Below, one piece after another: positions 51,540 through 63,316 of a stretch of DNA of 64,000 bases. Origin of the DNA: Chrysomallon squamiferum (Eukaryota > Mollusca > Gastropoda > Neomphalida > Peltospiridae); the NCBI GenBank assembly GCA_012295275.1, contig CM022673.1:23990081-24054080 (forward strand). The letters are read 5' to 3'. A model generated the notes under the pieces. The model was not told the DNA's origin. It was given only the letters and a program-made list of their open reading frames with translations, and searched no databases. The translations under genes were made by a program, and so were the position numbers. The stretch's first letter is position 1, and each line of letters begins with the position of its first letter.

Positions 51540-53599
51540 TTAGTTCTGTATATTGTAAATACTGAACTATTTTTTATTTTTTATTTAATGATTATATATG
51601 TATGTTGTGTGTTTCCTGTGTGGTATTTAATGAACTGTTTATTTTACTGTGTTTTGTAAACTGTTTGTTGTTTTGTGTTGAAGGTTGTGGATGATCAGAA
51701 GAGAGCACTACAAGGTGAAATGCTGCAGCTGTCGATGGCGATGGAAGACGAGAGCAAACTACAACTTGATAATCATCAATCATCTCATCATCCCACCCAA
51801 CATCTGCCTCGACCCACCACCACCTCCATCTCCCACCCACCCCATCACACAGTAATCTTAGAAACTCATCTAGTGTCAGATGTCACATCCCCGCACCATC
51901 AACATCAACATCAACATCACCAACACCATCACGACGAAAGTAGTAATCAGTCATTGCTTCCATTCACGAGAAACGTCACACCCCAGCCTAACCTTGATCT
52001 TCCACCTGAGATAAAAGTGTCACGTCAAGGACAGAATGAACAGAGGAAAGATTCAACTGAAGTTCTGACCATTGCACAGCAACTAGAGGCAGCCAGACAG
52101 AAACGGGAGGAACTGACACAGATCATACTGCAGCTCGAGCAGCAGCTACAACAATGTTCTGTTGATGAGCAGGCTGCTGTAGCTGACCACGTCGCTGGTT
52201 TGTCAGCTGAATGTAACAACAATGATCTCAAACACATTCCCTCACAATGTGCACCCTGCAGGCAGGAACTGGACATTGTTAACGACAACTACTGCAGCGT
52301 GTCTGCAGCAGCACTGGACAGACGAGTGGACCGTCATGCTGGACGTGACGGCAAGGATTCACTGAACACGTCAACGTCAGAGTCTTCAAATCAAACGGGA
52401 GTAAAGTTGAAGCGAAGAGACAGTTTGTTTAAAACTCCACAGAAACCAAAACGTATTGCCAAGACCAGCACTGATGTCAACTTGACACATCCTCCTGTCA
52501 CTTGTGATGATGTGGGCATGACAGCGTCACACAAAAGTGATGTGGATGCTGCGCAGGATGCAGATCCCCACAGAACATTGTCTCCCAGTGAAGTGAGGAC
52601 TCGAGACGTGTCTAAGAACAGACTAACTCATTCTTTACAAACGAACAGACAGACGGATAAACAGAATTGTGCACGGGCTGTTAATATTATATTTCCCAAA
52701 CCGACAGTTCCCCGCGGCACAGAGCTGAAGAGTTCCTGTCATGTTCTGAACCTGTCACCTCCAATCTGGACACCACTGGCCCTGAAAGAAGCAGCAAGTC
52801 TGACAAGTAACCCAAGCAAATCCAACAACAACAACAACAATAACAACAACAACAACAGTAACAGCAATAGTGGAGTTAGTGAGGAAGGCAAAGTGGGTTC
52901 TCTGTCGCTGAGAGCTAACTTGAGGAGTACAAGATGTCTGGGGACAGACAGCCACATGGATGCGTTGCTGGACGACGAAGTTGTGTTCTTCTCTTCTAGA
53001 CATCGGTCACTGTTCTGCGAGGTGGGGGACCCCCGCGACTGTCCCGACCCAGTAGCCATCACACTGTCCACTGGGGATGACACGGTCAGTAGTTTGTACT
53101 GTATGTATTCTTAATTTCAGGTTAACTCGCATGTATGTGTGACATATTTAAAAGTGGTGTGACATATATAGGATATTTTGGAGTATTTATGCATGAATGA
53201 CTTTGAATGAGAAAGTGGATGGTGGTGTTGTGCTGTTACATAAGGATAGATATGTGATGTGTTGATAGATAAGGATAGATTATATAGGGAAAGATATGTA
53301 TTGATAATATAAGGATAGATATGTGATGTGTTGTATCTCATGAACCTTCAAATATAAATATTGCCCCTTTCTCTCCTCCAGATTTAATCATTTTCATTTG
53401 TAGTGTAAACATCCAACTCTTCTCAACTGAAGTGTTTCTACTGGCATGTTCAGAATGTGTCTGTGTCCCTCTTTCTGTGCACAGAGGCAGAGTGTAGCAG
53501 ACTAAGTTTGTTGTGTTTTTATTTCAGCACATTGTGCCCAACCTTGAAGATGGAATTCACAACAGTCCTCTGGAGGGATCAGCTTTCTCGCGGTACTGA
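36503..53599 (+). CDS. TROAP: Tastin (TROAP)-like mitotic protein
   Basis: Coding exons: 36503-36567, 36931-37060, 37522-37685, 37905-38008, 38399-38514, 39101-39299, 39605-39783, 40265-40324, 40769-40849, probably one within 44551-44779 (unresolved), 49209-49457, 51684-53084, 53528-53599. Phases agree, giving about 940 residues without the unresolved part. Points of resemblance to vertebrate TROAP, recalled not searched: SKIP-x-P near the N terminus; a DWSALKSIISDEGIKT segment; AQRVPVR; a short helical FYLAELR-like piece; a C-terminal FFSSRH...DPVAITL...HIVPN block. Also visible: KEN at residues 10-12 (an APC/C degron type), a Cys/His/Gln-rich exon, a coiled coil (QQLEAARQKREELTQIIL...) in the largest exon, SLFKTP of Cdk-site type, and a poly-Asn run. 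Vertebrate tastin acts with bystin/trophinin and at centrosomes and spindles. The ATG follows an acceptor-like gacag at 36485, so an untranslated exon likely lies upstream. Confidence 0.7.
38506..38790 (+). repeat. 29-bp minisatellite that includes a TROAP splice donor
   Basis: About ten 29-bp copies. The first begins inside the exon (CTACAAAAG, 38506-38514) and crosses the donor gttagt. Later copies repeat ctacaaaag or ctataccag followed by gttagt and a ttaacacttct-type tail. Nine of the ten retain AG|GT; one (ggatag, about 38718) is mutated. The period is not a multiple of three. Confidence 0.93.
41950..43140. repeat. About 41-bp minisatellite, TROAP intron
   Basis: Close to 28 imperfect copies of a unit including cataggtaaagtaatgtgtg and gagaactgtgtactacatgt. 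Unit length varies between about 36 and 44 bases. Open frames on both strands through it are period artefacts. Nearly every unit carries AG|GTAAAG, a donor-like string. Confidence 0.93.
44551..44779 (+). CDS. TROAP: Unresolved TROAP exon region
   Basis: An acceptor (ccgtcttcag) at 44550 is followed by more GC-balanced sequence. In the phase expected from the preceding exon it reads FYLAELRSESTCGNAEVL, then a good donor gtacgt at 44605, giving a 54-base phase-0/0 exon. A second acceptor (cttcctacag, ends 44653) is followed by an open frame REFPTSSLADSPQHN... up to about 44778, also coding-like. Joining the two would need an unusually short 48-base intron, and the end phase of the second part does not match the next exon at 49209. 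I support the first part, and leave the second open. Confidence 0.5.
46080..47345. repeat. About 74-bp minisatellite, TROAP intron
   Basis: Roughly 17 imperfect copies of a unit including aaaagtatatggcagaaata, then tgaacaggaatagaaatggt, then a tatatgtaaaaag tail. It generates very long but meaningless minus-strand open frames (up to 415 codons) rich in Y, F, H, I, L. TG-rich simple sequence (about 45745-46025) precedes it. Confidence 0.93.
48085..49208 (+). repeat. Minisatellite running into a TROAP splice acceptor
   Basis: Higher-order array of units built from ttactatatcagtgtattac, agtgtatattacag and a/gacagaaagaag. The last copy, ttactatatcactgtattgcag then ACAGAGTG, is the functional-looking acceptor of the exon at 49209. 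Many upstream copies carry an acceptor-like tattacag followed by acagaaag or atagaaag. A shorter 47-bp repeat with three to four copies lies just before it (about 47930-48085). Confidence 0.85.
49458..51683. other. TROAP intron, low complexity
   Basis: No coding signal that I trust. Contents: poly(T) blocks around 50756-50870, an A-rich part near 49580-49760, and a (TA)n tract at about 51504-51536 close to the next acceptor. A slightly GC-richer patch near 50450-50650 has open frames on both strands but no recognisable product. Confidence 0.6.
51684..53084 (+). CDS. TROAP: TROAP large exon (coiled coil, poly-Asn, C-terminal block)
   Basis: A 1401-base exon, phase 0/0, acceptor gtgttgaag, donor gtcagt. 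In order: an acidic/helical start (VVDDQKRALQGEMLQLSM); a His/Gln-rich stretch near 51890-51945; a coiled coil near 52070-52160; a basic patch with KRRDSLFKTPQKPKR near 52410-52455; an Asn run encoded by AAC/AAT repeats near 52824-52870; and the conserved-looking C-terminal block around 52960-53084 (LDDEVVFFSSRH, PDPVAITL). The acceptor lacks a long pyrimidine tract, but frame and length support it. Confidence 0.85.
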
Positions 53600-53609
53600 C
53601 CCTACATCG

Positions 53610-53709
53610 TGTTACAGTAAGACGATGTAGTTACATACAGTGTAACAGTCACTGCATGGTGTTACAGTAAGATGATGTAGTTACGTACAGTGTGGCAGTC
53701 ACTGCATGG
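53610..53709 (+). repeat. Two-copy 50-bp tandem duplication after the TROAP stop
   Basis: Two adjacent copies of a unit containing gtgttacagtaagacgatgt and gcagtcactgcatg-like ends, differing at a few positions. They begin about a dozen bases after the stop codon, so they belong to the 3' UTR. Each copy contains cag|taag. Confidence 0.85.
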
Positions 53710-53870
53710 CAGGTAGTGTGTGTGTGTGTGCGACGTTTGTGTTGCTGTGGTTGGTCAGAATTTGAGTGAACAGCTGTTTCGAGTAATAATTAAAAGAAAT
53801 GTTTTCTTGACACTAGATTTTTTTTTTTTTTTTTTTTGTTTACAAAAACTTGACATACCTTGGGTTTTTC

Positions 53871-53905
<35 letters not shown>

Positions 53906-55959
53906 TTCTTAAAGAAAAGAAAAGATAAAGTTTGATAAAGTTTATGTGTTTTGTCAAATTTCGTGAGATTTTATAATTCTAATGTACATGTTTTTTTGTT
54001 TTTCTTCTTATTTTCATATTTTTATTGTGATTTTGATTTTTGATTTTTGGAAGAAATGGGAAAGCAGGTGAACAAACTGATCATTGTAAATATGTAAATT
54101 AGTTTTCACAATTCATGTAATCATTTGAGAAATTGCAGATGTGCACTAAAAACATTTTTATTTTGGGCAGCTTTTATCCACTGTTTTTCTCCATGACAAG
54201 TGAATTAAAATATTTGTTGTCCTGCAAGAAGTAATTTTATTTATTTTATTTTTTTTTTTTTTTAAACTTTTATAAAATTTTGATAGCAAAGGTTTTTGAA
54301 AAGATTTTATTTTTCTTTCCAGTAATACAAAAAATGTGTTTATTTGTTACATCATTTATAACTGAGTAGCAGTCTTACATAGTGGCTTCCTTATAAATTC
54401 TAATATTAATCTTTATAGCAGTAAATATTTGTTACACATTCAGCAGGAAGGTTTCCCAAAGGAAACATTTCTGAATTAATTTAAGTTACTGAAAAGTAAA
54501 AGTGAATATATATATATATATATATAAAATGATTAACATTATAGAGTTTATTTTGATTTTTATCCTGCTGAACAAAACTAAGTATGATTCTGTGATATTT
54601 GAATATGCAGCTTTTTTTTATATGCAATTTACAGAACTGAAATTTTAGGCAGTTCAGTTTTACCAAAGATTTAGATAGCAGTTTAAGAAACAGTTATAAA
54701 CGGTTTAATCTGATGTCTTTACTAATCTGAGTATAGAAAAAAATATATAAAATAAAACTAATCTTTTAAATTAATAAAAAGAAATTGAAATTTTAAATAA
54801 TTATCATTATTTTTTTTTTACCTGACAAATAGTGTTACATGTTTGTATAAAGGATATACTAGGTGTGAGTAAGGTGTGAGTATGAGTGAGTATCACTGCC
54901 AGACACACAGCAAATGCCGTGTACTTAACTAAATGGCTGTTTTACCTTTATTTCATACTTTTTTTATTACATCTATAAATATGTATATACAGAGAGAAAA
55001 ACAACAAAAAAATGACATGGATTTCCAGACATTGCTACTTCTGAATTTAAATCAAGAACATTTTTTTTTTTTTTTTATCTGGGGTTTTTATTGGCAGAAA
55101 ATATAAATTTTGGAGGTTTTAATTTTTTTAATTTTTTTTTTTTTTTTTTTGGTAAGGGGGTTTGATAAGCTGATGTTTTACACAACAAGTGTGTGTTATA
55201 AATATTCTGTGATATCTGACAAGTGTTCTAATCAGAATGTTCTTTTTATTCATCTCTTTGTTAAACCTGCAGCTCAGTTGAGACTTACAGAAGCTTTATA
55301 CAGTTACACAGATCTGTTAGTAATGGCTTGTATATAATAACATTCTGCATTTCACATTACGACTGTTATTACTGTGATCGATTAAATGTTTAATACACTG
55401 TTATATTAATATAACACATTGTATTACATGTTTCAACACATACTAGTGTTACATACTGTATTATAGGTTTTCATACAAATTAATATTACATTTTCATTGC
55501 AATAATATATGTTGTATATGTCTATAGAAAATTAACAAATCATGTCTTTCCATGCAAGTTTGGTTATTTAATTATGTATCAAAAAATTATAAAATTAAGT
55601 TAATTTAGATTTGTAGCAGACAAGAAACAAACTTCTGAAATGTTTAATCTCTCCTTTTGATTTAAAAGATGAATATAGATGTTAGTATGTAGCTACTCTG
55701 TACATTGTAGTGTTAATCATTTTTAATATTTATCCATTATTTATTCATTCATTTTGGTGCAACATTTGTATTCAAAAATAAATGTATTTTGTTTTCTTCT
55801 TTTTCTAGTTTGTCAAGGTTTAACAGATAAAAAATTGATTTGTTTATTTTCAGTTACTATATAATCTCAAAGGCATTGATGTGTATCAACTGTAAAGGTA
55901 TGACTGTAAGACAGTGACAGAATTATTATTGTAAACATATCTTTAAAACCATAATACTG

Positions 55960-56830
55960 ACACTGGCAGTAAAACACTAAAACTGTCACTGACTGTGAAT
56001 CACTAAAACTGACAGTAACTGTAAAACATTAATACTGATACTGGCTGTAAAGACACTAAAACCAACATTGATACAGTAAAATACTAAAACTGACACTGGC
56101 TGTAAAAATACTAAAACTGACACTGGCTGTAAAAATACTAAAACTGACACTGGCTGTAAACACTAAAACTGACATTGATACAGTATAATACTAAAACTGA
56201 CACTGTAAAACACTAAAACCAACATTGATACTGTAAAATACTAAAACCGACAATGACCATAAAACATTAAAACGGACACTGACATGAAATACCAAAACTG
56301 ACAGGGACTGTAAAACACTAAAACTGACATCAACATGAAATATCAAAACTGACATTGATACAGTAAAATACTAAAAACTAATTGGACTGTAAAACACTAA
56401 AACTGACATCAACATGAAATATCAAAACTGACATTGATACAGTAAAATACTAAAAACTAATTGGACTGTAAAACACTAAAACTGACATTGATACAGTAAA
56501 AGATTAAAATTGACACTGACTGTAAAATATTAAAACTGACACTGGCTTGAAACACTAAAACTGACATTGATACAGTAAAATACTAAAACTGACAGTGACC
56601 ATAAAACACTAAAATGGACATTGACATGAAATACCAAAACTGACATTGATACAGGAAAATACTAAAACTGACAGGGACTGTAAAACACTAAAACTGACAT
56701 CAACATGAAATATCAAAACTGACATTGATACAGGAAAATACTAAAACTGACATCAACATGAAATACTAAAACTGACAGTGACTATAAAACACTAAAACTG
56801 TTATACTAAAATATTGAAACTGACACTGTA
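55960..56830. repeat. Minisatellite of ctaaaactgacatt-type units
   Basis: More than twenty imperfect copies of a short unit (actaaaactgaca plus gtaaaa or tgatacagtaaaat), with higher-order duplications of about 90 bp in the middle (near 56300-56470). Non-coding, downstream of TROAP. Confidence 0.9.
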
Positions 56831-58027
56831 AGATACCAGCTTTAAAACAAACAAATTCTTGATGCTAACTGAAAGCCAAAGTTGACAAAAAGAGATCAAT
56901 ATGAGAACTGGATGACTCATGCTGTACAAATCAATAGTTTACTTGATTACATCATACACAAGACAAGTCAAAAATACTCTCTCAGTCTCATTGGTCAGAA
57001 CACCTTTCTGAGAAATCATTTAATTCTCTACACTTAGCAGTATTCACCAGAATCTTCAGTAATTATCAGTTTACTGACCTTTTTTTTTTTTTTATTTTAT
57101 TTTTTATTTATTTTTTAAAAATTTTATATGCTTAATTTTATTTAAAAAAAAAAAAAAAAATAATTTAAAAACAAAAGATTTTTTTTTGCTTCTTTTTTTT
57201 TTTTTTTTTTAAATTAAATTAATATGGTTAAACTTTGATTTTATGTTTACTTATCATTTTAAAAAATACATAAAAATTACTTTAGATTTAATTATCCCTT
57301 TTCAAGCCCTTTGTCTAATTCATTCAAATTACTGTATTGTTTGTGAAATGATTGAGTTGGCTTGACCAAGTTTTATTAATAATCAGTGTCTTAATTTGTG
57401 TCTACGCGTGTTTTATATAACACTATAATTGCATTATACTAGATAAAATATTACTTACATCATTGTACCATTTTTTTCTCTCCCTGCTTATTTATTAACA
57501 AATGTGTATAAAGATTCTTATTATTATTGCTACTACTACTGCTACTACTATTAGTAACTACTACTGATGTTATTGTTGTTTAAATACCATTTATTATTAT
57601 TATATAACATAGGTCAAAAAAAAAAAAAAAATTAAGTTTTTTGTATGTAAAAGGTGTAACATTTTCCGTTTGTGAACTATGCACTGTAAAACTTCAAGTA
57701 AGGATGTACACTGTACAGTAACATTGTTGTTCACAATGTGATACACTGTTCAACATACTGTTAACATGTATTCAATAGTTTAACAAGTCTTAACAATGTT
57801 ATATTGTTTGTTAAAGGTTTACAACTGAAAGTGGTCTTGATAGCTATCATTTCATTTATTTTTGTGTTTTCTTAATTTTTTTTTCTTTTTTTTGGATGTT
57901 TAATGTAACCTTTTCTGTACTGGGTAGGTTTTAAATAAGTGGCTGCTTTGAGACTTATTGCCCATAACCAGTACCATAGACATTTTCTGTGTTTTTTTGT
58001 TTTTTTTCACAGTAACGCCAAAATGCC

Positions 58028-58033
58028 AATAAA
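58028..58033 (+). terminator. Candidate TROAP poly(A) signal
   Basis: AATAAA in the context aaatgccaataaagtaaatt, followed within 30 bases by a T/GT-rich element (tttattgtttgcttttattt). Just after it the plus strand turns from T-rich to A-rich, consistent with the change from TROAP to the oppositely oriented CFAP69 transcript. Confidence 0.45.
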
Positions 58034-59657
58034 GTAAATTATAAATTTATTGTTTGCTTTTATTTGTTTTTATTTAATTCCTTATCTATTGCAAAGAAAA
58101 CAGAAACAACAACAATAATAATAATAACAGTATTTCAGGACATCTCTGTATATTCCACTAAATTTCACTACATCTGTTATTTTAATTAATCTCATTGAAG
58201 GAAAAACAGTGTTTTGTTCATTCTGTATTAACAAGCTTGAACTCATTTTCAGGAAATGTTAACTAACAAGGTGATATTTTTATCATTTTAAACAAAAATC
58301 ATACCAGAAGGTTTGAAAATTTAAAAAATTTTAGAAATATAGTACGAAACCCAAAGTACAAGGAGACAGTTTTATTTATGGAGTACATTAGATACATAAA
58401 ATGTTTTACATCAACTTCTGTTATTAAAAACAATTTGAGCAATATTTATAAACCATATTTATTATTAATAACTTATCCATGGACATCGTTATTTTCCCTA
58501 ATGGTTGAAAAACCAGTATTTTCAGAAAATATTAAATCTTCATAAACCTTCACACTTCTTGCAAATGAAATTTTATAAATTAAATAGGAGTAAAATAAAG
58601 AAATTACAGTCAAACTTAATATTTTCCTCTTTGAAATAAATCTTAAATTTCAAATAAAAATAATGTTTAATCAGTAACAATAATTCATATTTCCATCAGG
58701 ACTTGTTAAATATTTTTAAAATGTAATAGAATCTGTATACAAATTGTTATACCTGTTTATTGGAATTTGTAGCATTATTTTCCTGTGTATAAAATTTTTA
58801 TCTTTGATATTCTCTAATAAACTTATTTACACTTCTTAGTATATAATTAATATAATTCTGTTTTCAGATAAAATGAACTGTATTTTTAATTTATTTTACT
58901 GGTTCAAATTTCAGGTAATTTTTAATCTGCTTAGAACATTACACATTTTTATTTAAATATAAATTAATAAAATGCATCTATACAATAATTTACAAAACAG
59001 TGTGTTTTTTTCTTCTGAAAATAAATATGGACTGAAGCATTTTGACTTGAGATATGTATGGAGATCTGATTTCAAATAGTTTCTTATTGTAATATGATCT
59101 TATAAAATAAGTTTTGTAAAAATGAGACTAAATTCATTACTGAATGTGACATATGTACAATAAAAAGTCTTCAGAGAATAAATAAATTTTTACATATTTC
59201 ACAATATACACATCATATCTGTCTCTTTCTGTAAGGCAAAGATTCATGGACTTGGACACTAAAATAAAATAAAAAATTAAAAATGAGAAACCTTATTAAA
59301 TACCAGGTTTATATATATCACTGTATTTAAACAAAAAATAGAAAAAAAAAATAATTATTATTATAATGATGCATAACATATCAAATACAAATGGAAACAT
59401 GCATGGATGCACACACATATTAAATGAAATATTCAAATTAGTTTTAATTGTAAATGTATTTAAAATTACATGTTTACTGGTATTATTAGTTAGACTTGGA
59501 AAAAGTATATAAAAACCTATTGTTACTGGACAAAGATAATGATACTGATTGTTTCATCTTAAATTTTTTGGGTGGAAACTGAACTGTTTTATATATAAAA
59601 ACACCAAAAAAAATAACAGTAGAACAATATAAAAAGGATTAGAGTTTCACCTGGAAA
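58034..59657 (-). other. Probable CFAP69 3' UTR and short intergenic gap
   Basis: A-rich on the plus strand, no exon on either strand. Minus-strand AATAAA hexamers exist (for example 58371-58376), but I cannot choose among them. The TROAP and CFAP69 transcripts therefore converge within about 1.6 kb. Confidence 0.4.
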
Positions 59658-62600
59658 CTAAAGGGTCAGGAATTTGGGCAGACTGTATTTTTGTATAGCT
59701 GTTTTGTCGACGTTTCGTTCAGAAGACAGCAGTTCATTGATGCGTTCTCTTGGCATGCTGTCCACAGACACATGTTTACCACTGAAAACCTGAAACACAA
59801 ACCACAAAATTCATACATTTACAAATTGAAAAATAATAATAAAGCATTCAGAGGGTTTCCAATGTTTAAATTAAGACATTTACAAGTGAAAACAAACAAC
59901 AAAATTCAGATAAACTAAAGTAAAGTAAAATGAAATTCTCACATATATCTTACTTGTTTATCTGGAAAAGCATAACAAAATGAAGAAAATTTACAGTGTT
60001 GTTGTTTTTTTGTTTTTTTAAATATATTACAAGGTAATGAACATTTTATTTTTTCTTAACATGTATTAAAAAGTTATGACAAATTAACTTACAGTGGTGT
60101 GAAGTCCAGGAATGTCAGTATTGTGAAAATTATCTCTGAAAAAACCCAAATGAAAAAAATATATATACATTTTCTTAATACAGACACTGATCTGTGGTTT
60201 TACACGATATTTCAACATTTCAGTCCTGCAGGTGAAGGCTGAGATGTTCTGACATCTTAGAAATTAAATTTAATGCAAAAACAAAGAGATAAATAAAATA
60301 ATCTTTATTTGAAAAAAAAAAAAAAAAAAAACAAACAACTTGACAATAACAAAAAAAGAATATATATACATATACATATTTATATAAATAATAATAATAA
60401 TAATAATAATGATTACCGAAATTAAATTTGTAACATGAAAATAAAATATATTTACAACATAATATTCATCATTTAAGGAATAAACTATCATTAACTTTGA
60501 AACCAAACCAGTTTTAAACCTTGCATAATAAATAAATAAATCCTACAGAGTAAAATGGAATAAGAGATAAAAGCAGATGTAATTTAAAACAGATTTATGT
60601 CATACTTACACTTCTCTGTAGTTTGTCTGAACTCGAGATGCATCAATGGAAATTTCCTGTCTCTCTTTAGCAGCCTGTTAAAACACAGGTAAACATTAAC
60701 ATGCATTGTGCAAGTGTTAATATTTATTAACATACTCAAGCTTAGATATTAATATTTATAAACATGCCTAGTACAGATATTAATATTTATTAATATACTA
60801 AGCAGAGATATGAATATTTATATTAATTAGCATACATATTACAGATATGAATATTTATATTTATTAACAAACTTATAAATTAATTTTTGAAATTATTAAT
60901 ATACTTAACAAACATTTCTAATTTTCAATATATTTAATATAAATAAGACTATTTAGAATGATGATTATACTTGGGATAAATATTACCAATTATTAACATA
61001 AAAATTTGTAATTTATAATATGCATAATATGAATATGAATATGAATATTTACAATGATTAATAAACTTACTAAAGATGTGTATATTCATAACTGCTAATA
61101 ATTTTAATAAAAAACATGTATATTTATAATTATTCATAAACATATTACAATGAACATGAATGTTTATAATTATTATTTTTCTTAATTCATATGTTACAGA
61201 GATGAAACAGTTTTACCTAGAAAGAATGAACTGACAGTTCAGTTAATGAAATTAAATAAACACATAACAATGCAATTTGCATTTATCAGCACTTAAAATA
61301 CTTCACCACTTAGTGTCAAAATAGACATACTTTTAGAACCCTGAAGTTTGAAGTTCTAGACACAAAGTCAGTGAAGTCAAGTAGAGCTTTCTCCTTCTGT
61401 CTGTGATTTTCTCGTATCTGAAAAATATGTAAAATATTATATAACAGCCCATTCTTAACAATTGTGATATATATATTTTTATTATTATTATTTTTTATAT
61501 TATTACTATTATTTTTTTTTATTTGTTGTTTTTATTATTATTATTATTTATATATAAATATTATTATTATTTTTTATTTATATTATTATCATTATTATCA
61601 TTATTATTATTATTATTATTATTATCATCATCATCATTATTATATTATTATGATTAATCATTATCACTGTTTTTAATTATTTACCTCTGCGTAAAACTCC
61701 TGTTCGTCCATCATGTCTTGGTGTTTCTGAGCCTCCAACAACTCAATCTGAGTTCCACCCACAATCTGAGCCCTCTCCTGAATAGCGTGAGAGATCGCCT
61801 CCATTGCTTCTAGATCGGGAGAAACTGGACGTACCTGCTCCACTTCTAACTCTTTGATTGTTTCTGTCCACACTTCACCAACCTTAATGTCCAGGTATCT
61901 CTCAATGAGGGCCAGTGTCACGTGATCCTCAACATTCAGTCCAGGCAGCTCACTGAAGCCAGTCTTACAGAAAATGGCATAGATTTTGGCTCGCTTGTTC
62001 TCCAGTACATCAACAATCGCCTGACTTTTACACTTTGCAGGAAGGGGGATAACTCCCATTTCCTGCTGCATACGTCCCATCAGAGGGTATTTGGCATCTA
62101 GGAAAACAGTTTGTTAGTAAACAAAAACGTAACTTTTCCAATAACATAATTAACAAAAAGTTTACAAATTCTTGTTTTTAAGGTAATTATTTCTGAATTC
62201 AATCCTGGAAGACCACTGCTTTATGATAAAAATAAAATTTAAAGAGTTATGTGTTTAATCTGGTGTTACTTGTAAATTTGCTCTGTTTGAGTATTTCAAC
62301 ACCCTCCAGTTTCTCTGTGAGTTATTATTAAAACTTCCATACCAACTAAGGAGCCATATTCATCTCTCCTTGCTCCTATTTCTTTCTCCTCGTTCCTCCA
62401 GATCTCACAGAAGAGGTGGACGGCGGTGGAGTTGTCTTTGCCCTGCCAGGTGAGAACATGGCTGACAGTTTTGGAATTCTCACACAGATCAAGCAGACAA
62501 CCGAGGATGACGTTATGCATGTTTCTTGGACACACCTGAAAGAGACACTCAGAAACTTTACTAACAGTAGACTTATGTTGACCACAATCTAGACTTATTT

Positions 62601-63316
62601 CTTACTCTAGACCATAGGTTTTCAAACTGGGGGTCTTTTTTCTGGGGGTTGTGGGATTGTTCTTGAGCGAGGGTGTGTTTTAGCCTTTTTCAATTTGACT
62701 TGGAAGGAGCAATAAATAAAAACGTGTATACAGGTTTGGGACCCATCATAGTGAATATATATTTCTTTTGTACATGTTTTCTGAAAAACTTGGTATTTTG
62801 ATAAAAATATTCAACATGGTAATTAAAAGACTTAGTAGGAGTTACCTCTAATAGATCTATTAGCAGGAAAACTCCTTCTCTCTCAAGGAAATAATCTTCA
62901 GTTATGTAGCATCCAACAACAGCACACCTGCAGGAAAACAAAAGATAAATTAACTGGAAACACAAACCCAGTCATAAATAACTTTTAAAATTTAATTTTT
63001 AAATATTTAGATTTATCTAAATAATTATGATCAAAAATATATATATAAATAAAAAAAATAAAAAAATTAAAAAAATTAAACAAATATAAAAATACTAAAT
63101 ATTTAAACATTAAACATTAATAACTTTTATTATACACAATTACAGATTTATTCAGAGTGCTCTATAAATTTATTCAAAGTAACAAGAGTTATCTCACCAT
63201 GCACAGTCAATGGCTGCCAGGAGGAGCCGGTGATGTCCCAGGCCACTGTTGAGAAGTTTGGTGTCCATTCTGAGATACTGTACAACAATGTCTACACCCT
63301 GGTTACCAAATAACTC
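59658..63316 (-). CDS. CFAP69: CFAP69, 3' part of gene (5' end beyond window)
   Basis: ARM-repeat protein of the sperm flagellum and motile/olfactory cilia axoneme; vertebrate CFAP69 is needed for flagellum assembly. Exons on the minus strand: 63316-63198, 62927-62846, 62535-62343, 62097-61685, 61417-61331, 60674-60610, 60135-60093, 59789-59658 (TAG at 59660-59658). All are GT-AG with matching phases. Diagnostic stretches: AVVGCYITEDYFLEREGVF; PRNMHNVILGCLLDLCENSK; FSELPGLNVEDHVTLALIER followed by KVGEVW; RPVSPDLEAMEAISHAI. A long helical Q/E/K-rich C-terminal part then ends KFLTL. Family assignment is from recalled similarity and is strong over four exons. The upstream exons lie past 64000. 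Confidence 0.85.

Larger units (their letters stand above)
53600..58033 (+). other. Probable TROAP 3' UTR
   Basis: From the TGA (53597-53599) the DNA stays T-rich on the plus strand and shows no exon. It starts with a two-copy 50-bp tandem duplication (about 53610-53709), then poly(T) and (TTTA)n near 53820-53907, and a minisatellite at 55960-56830. It may end at the AATAAA at 58028-58033. A 4.4-kb 3' UTR is long, so some of this may be intergenic. Confidence 0.4.
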
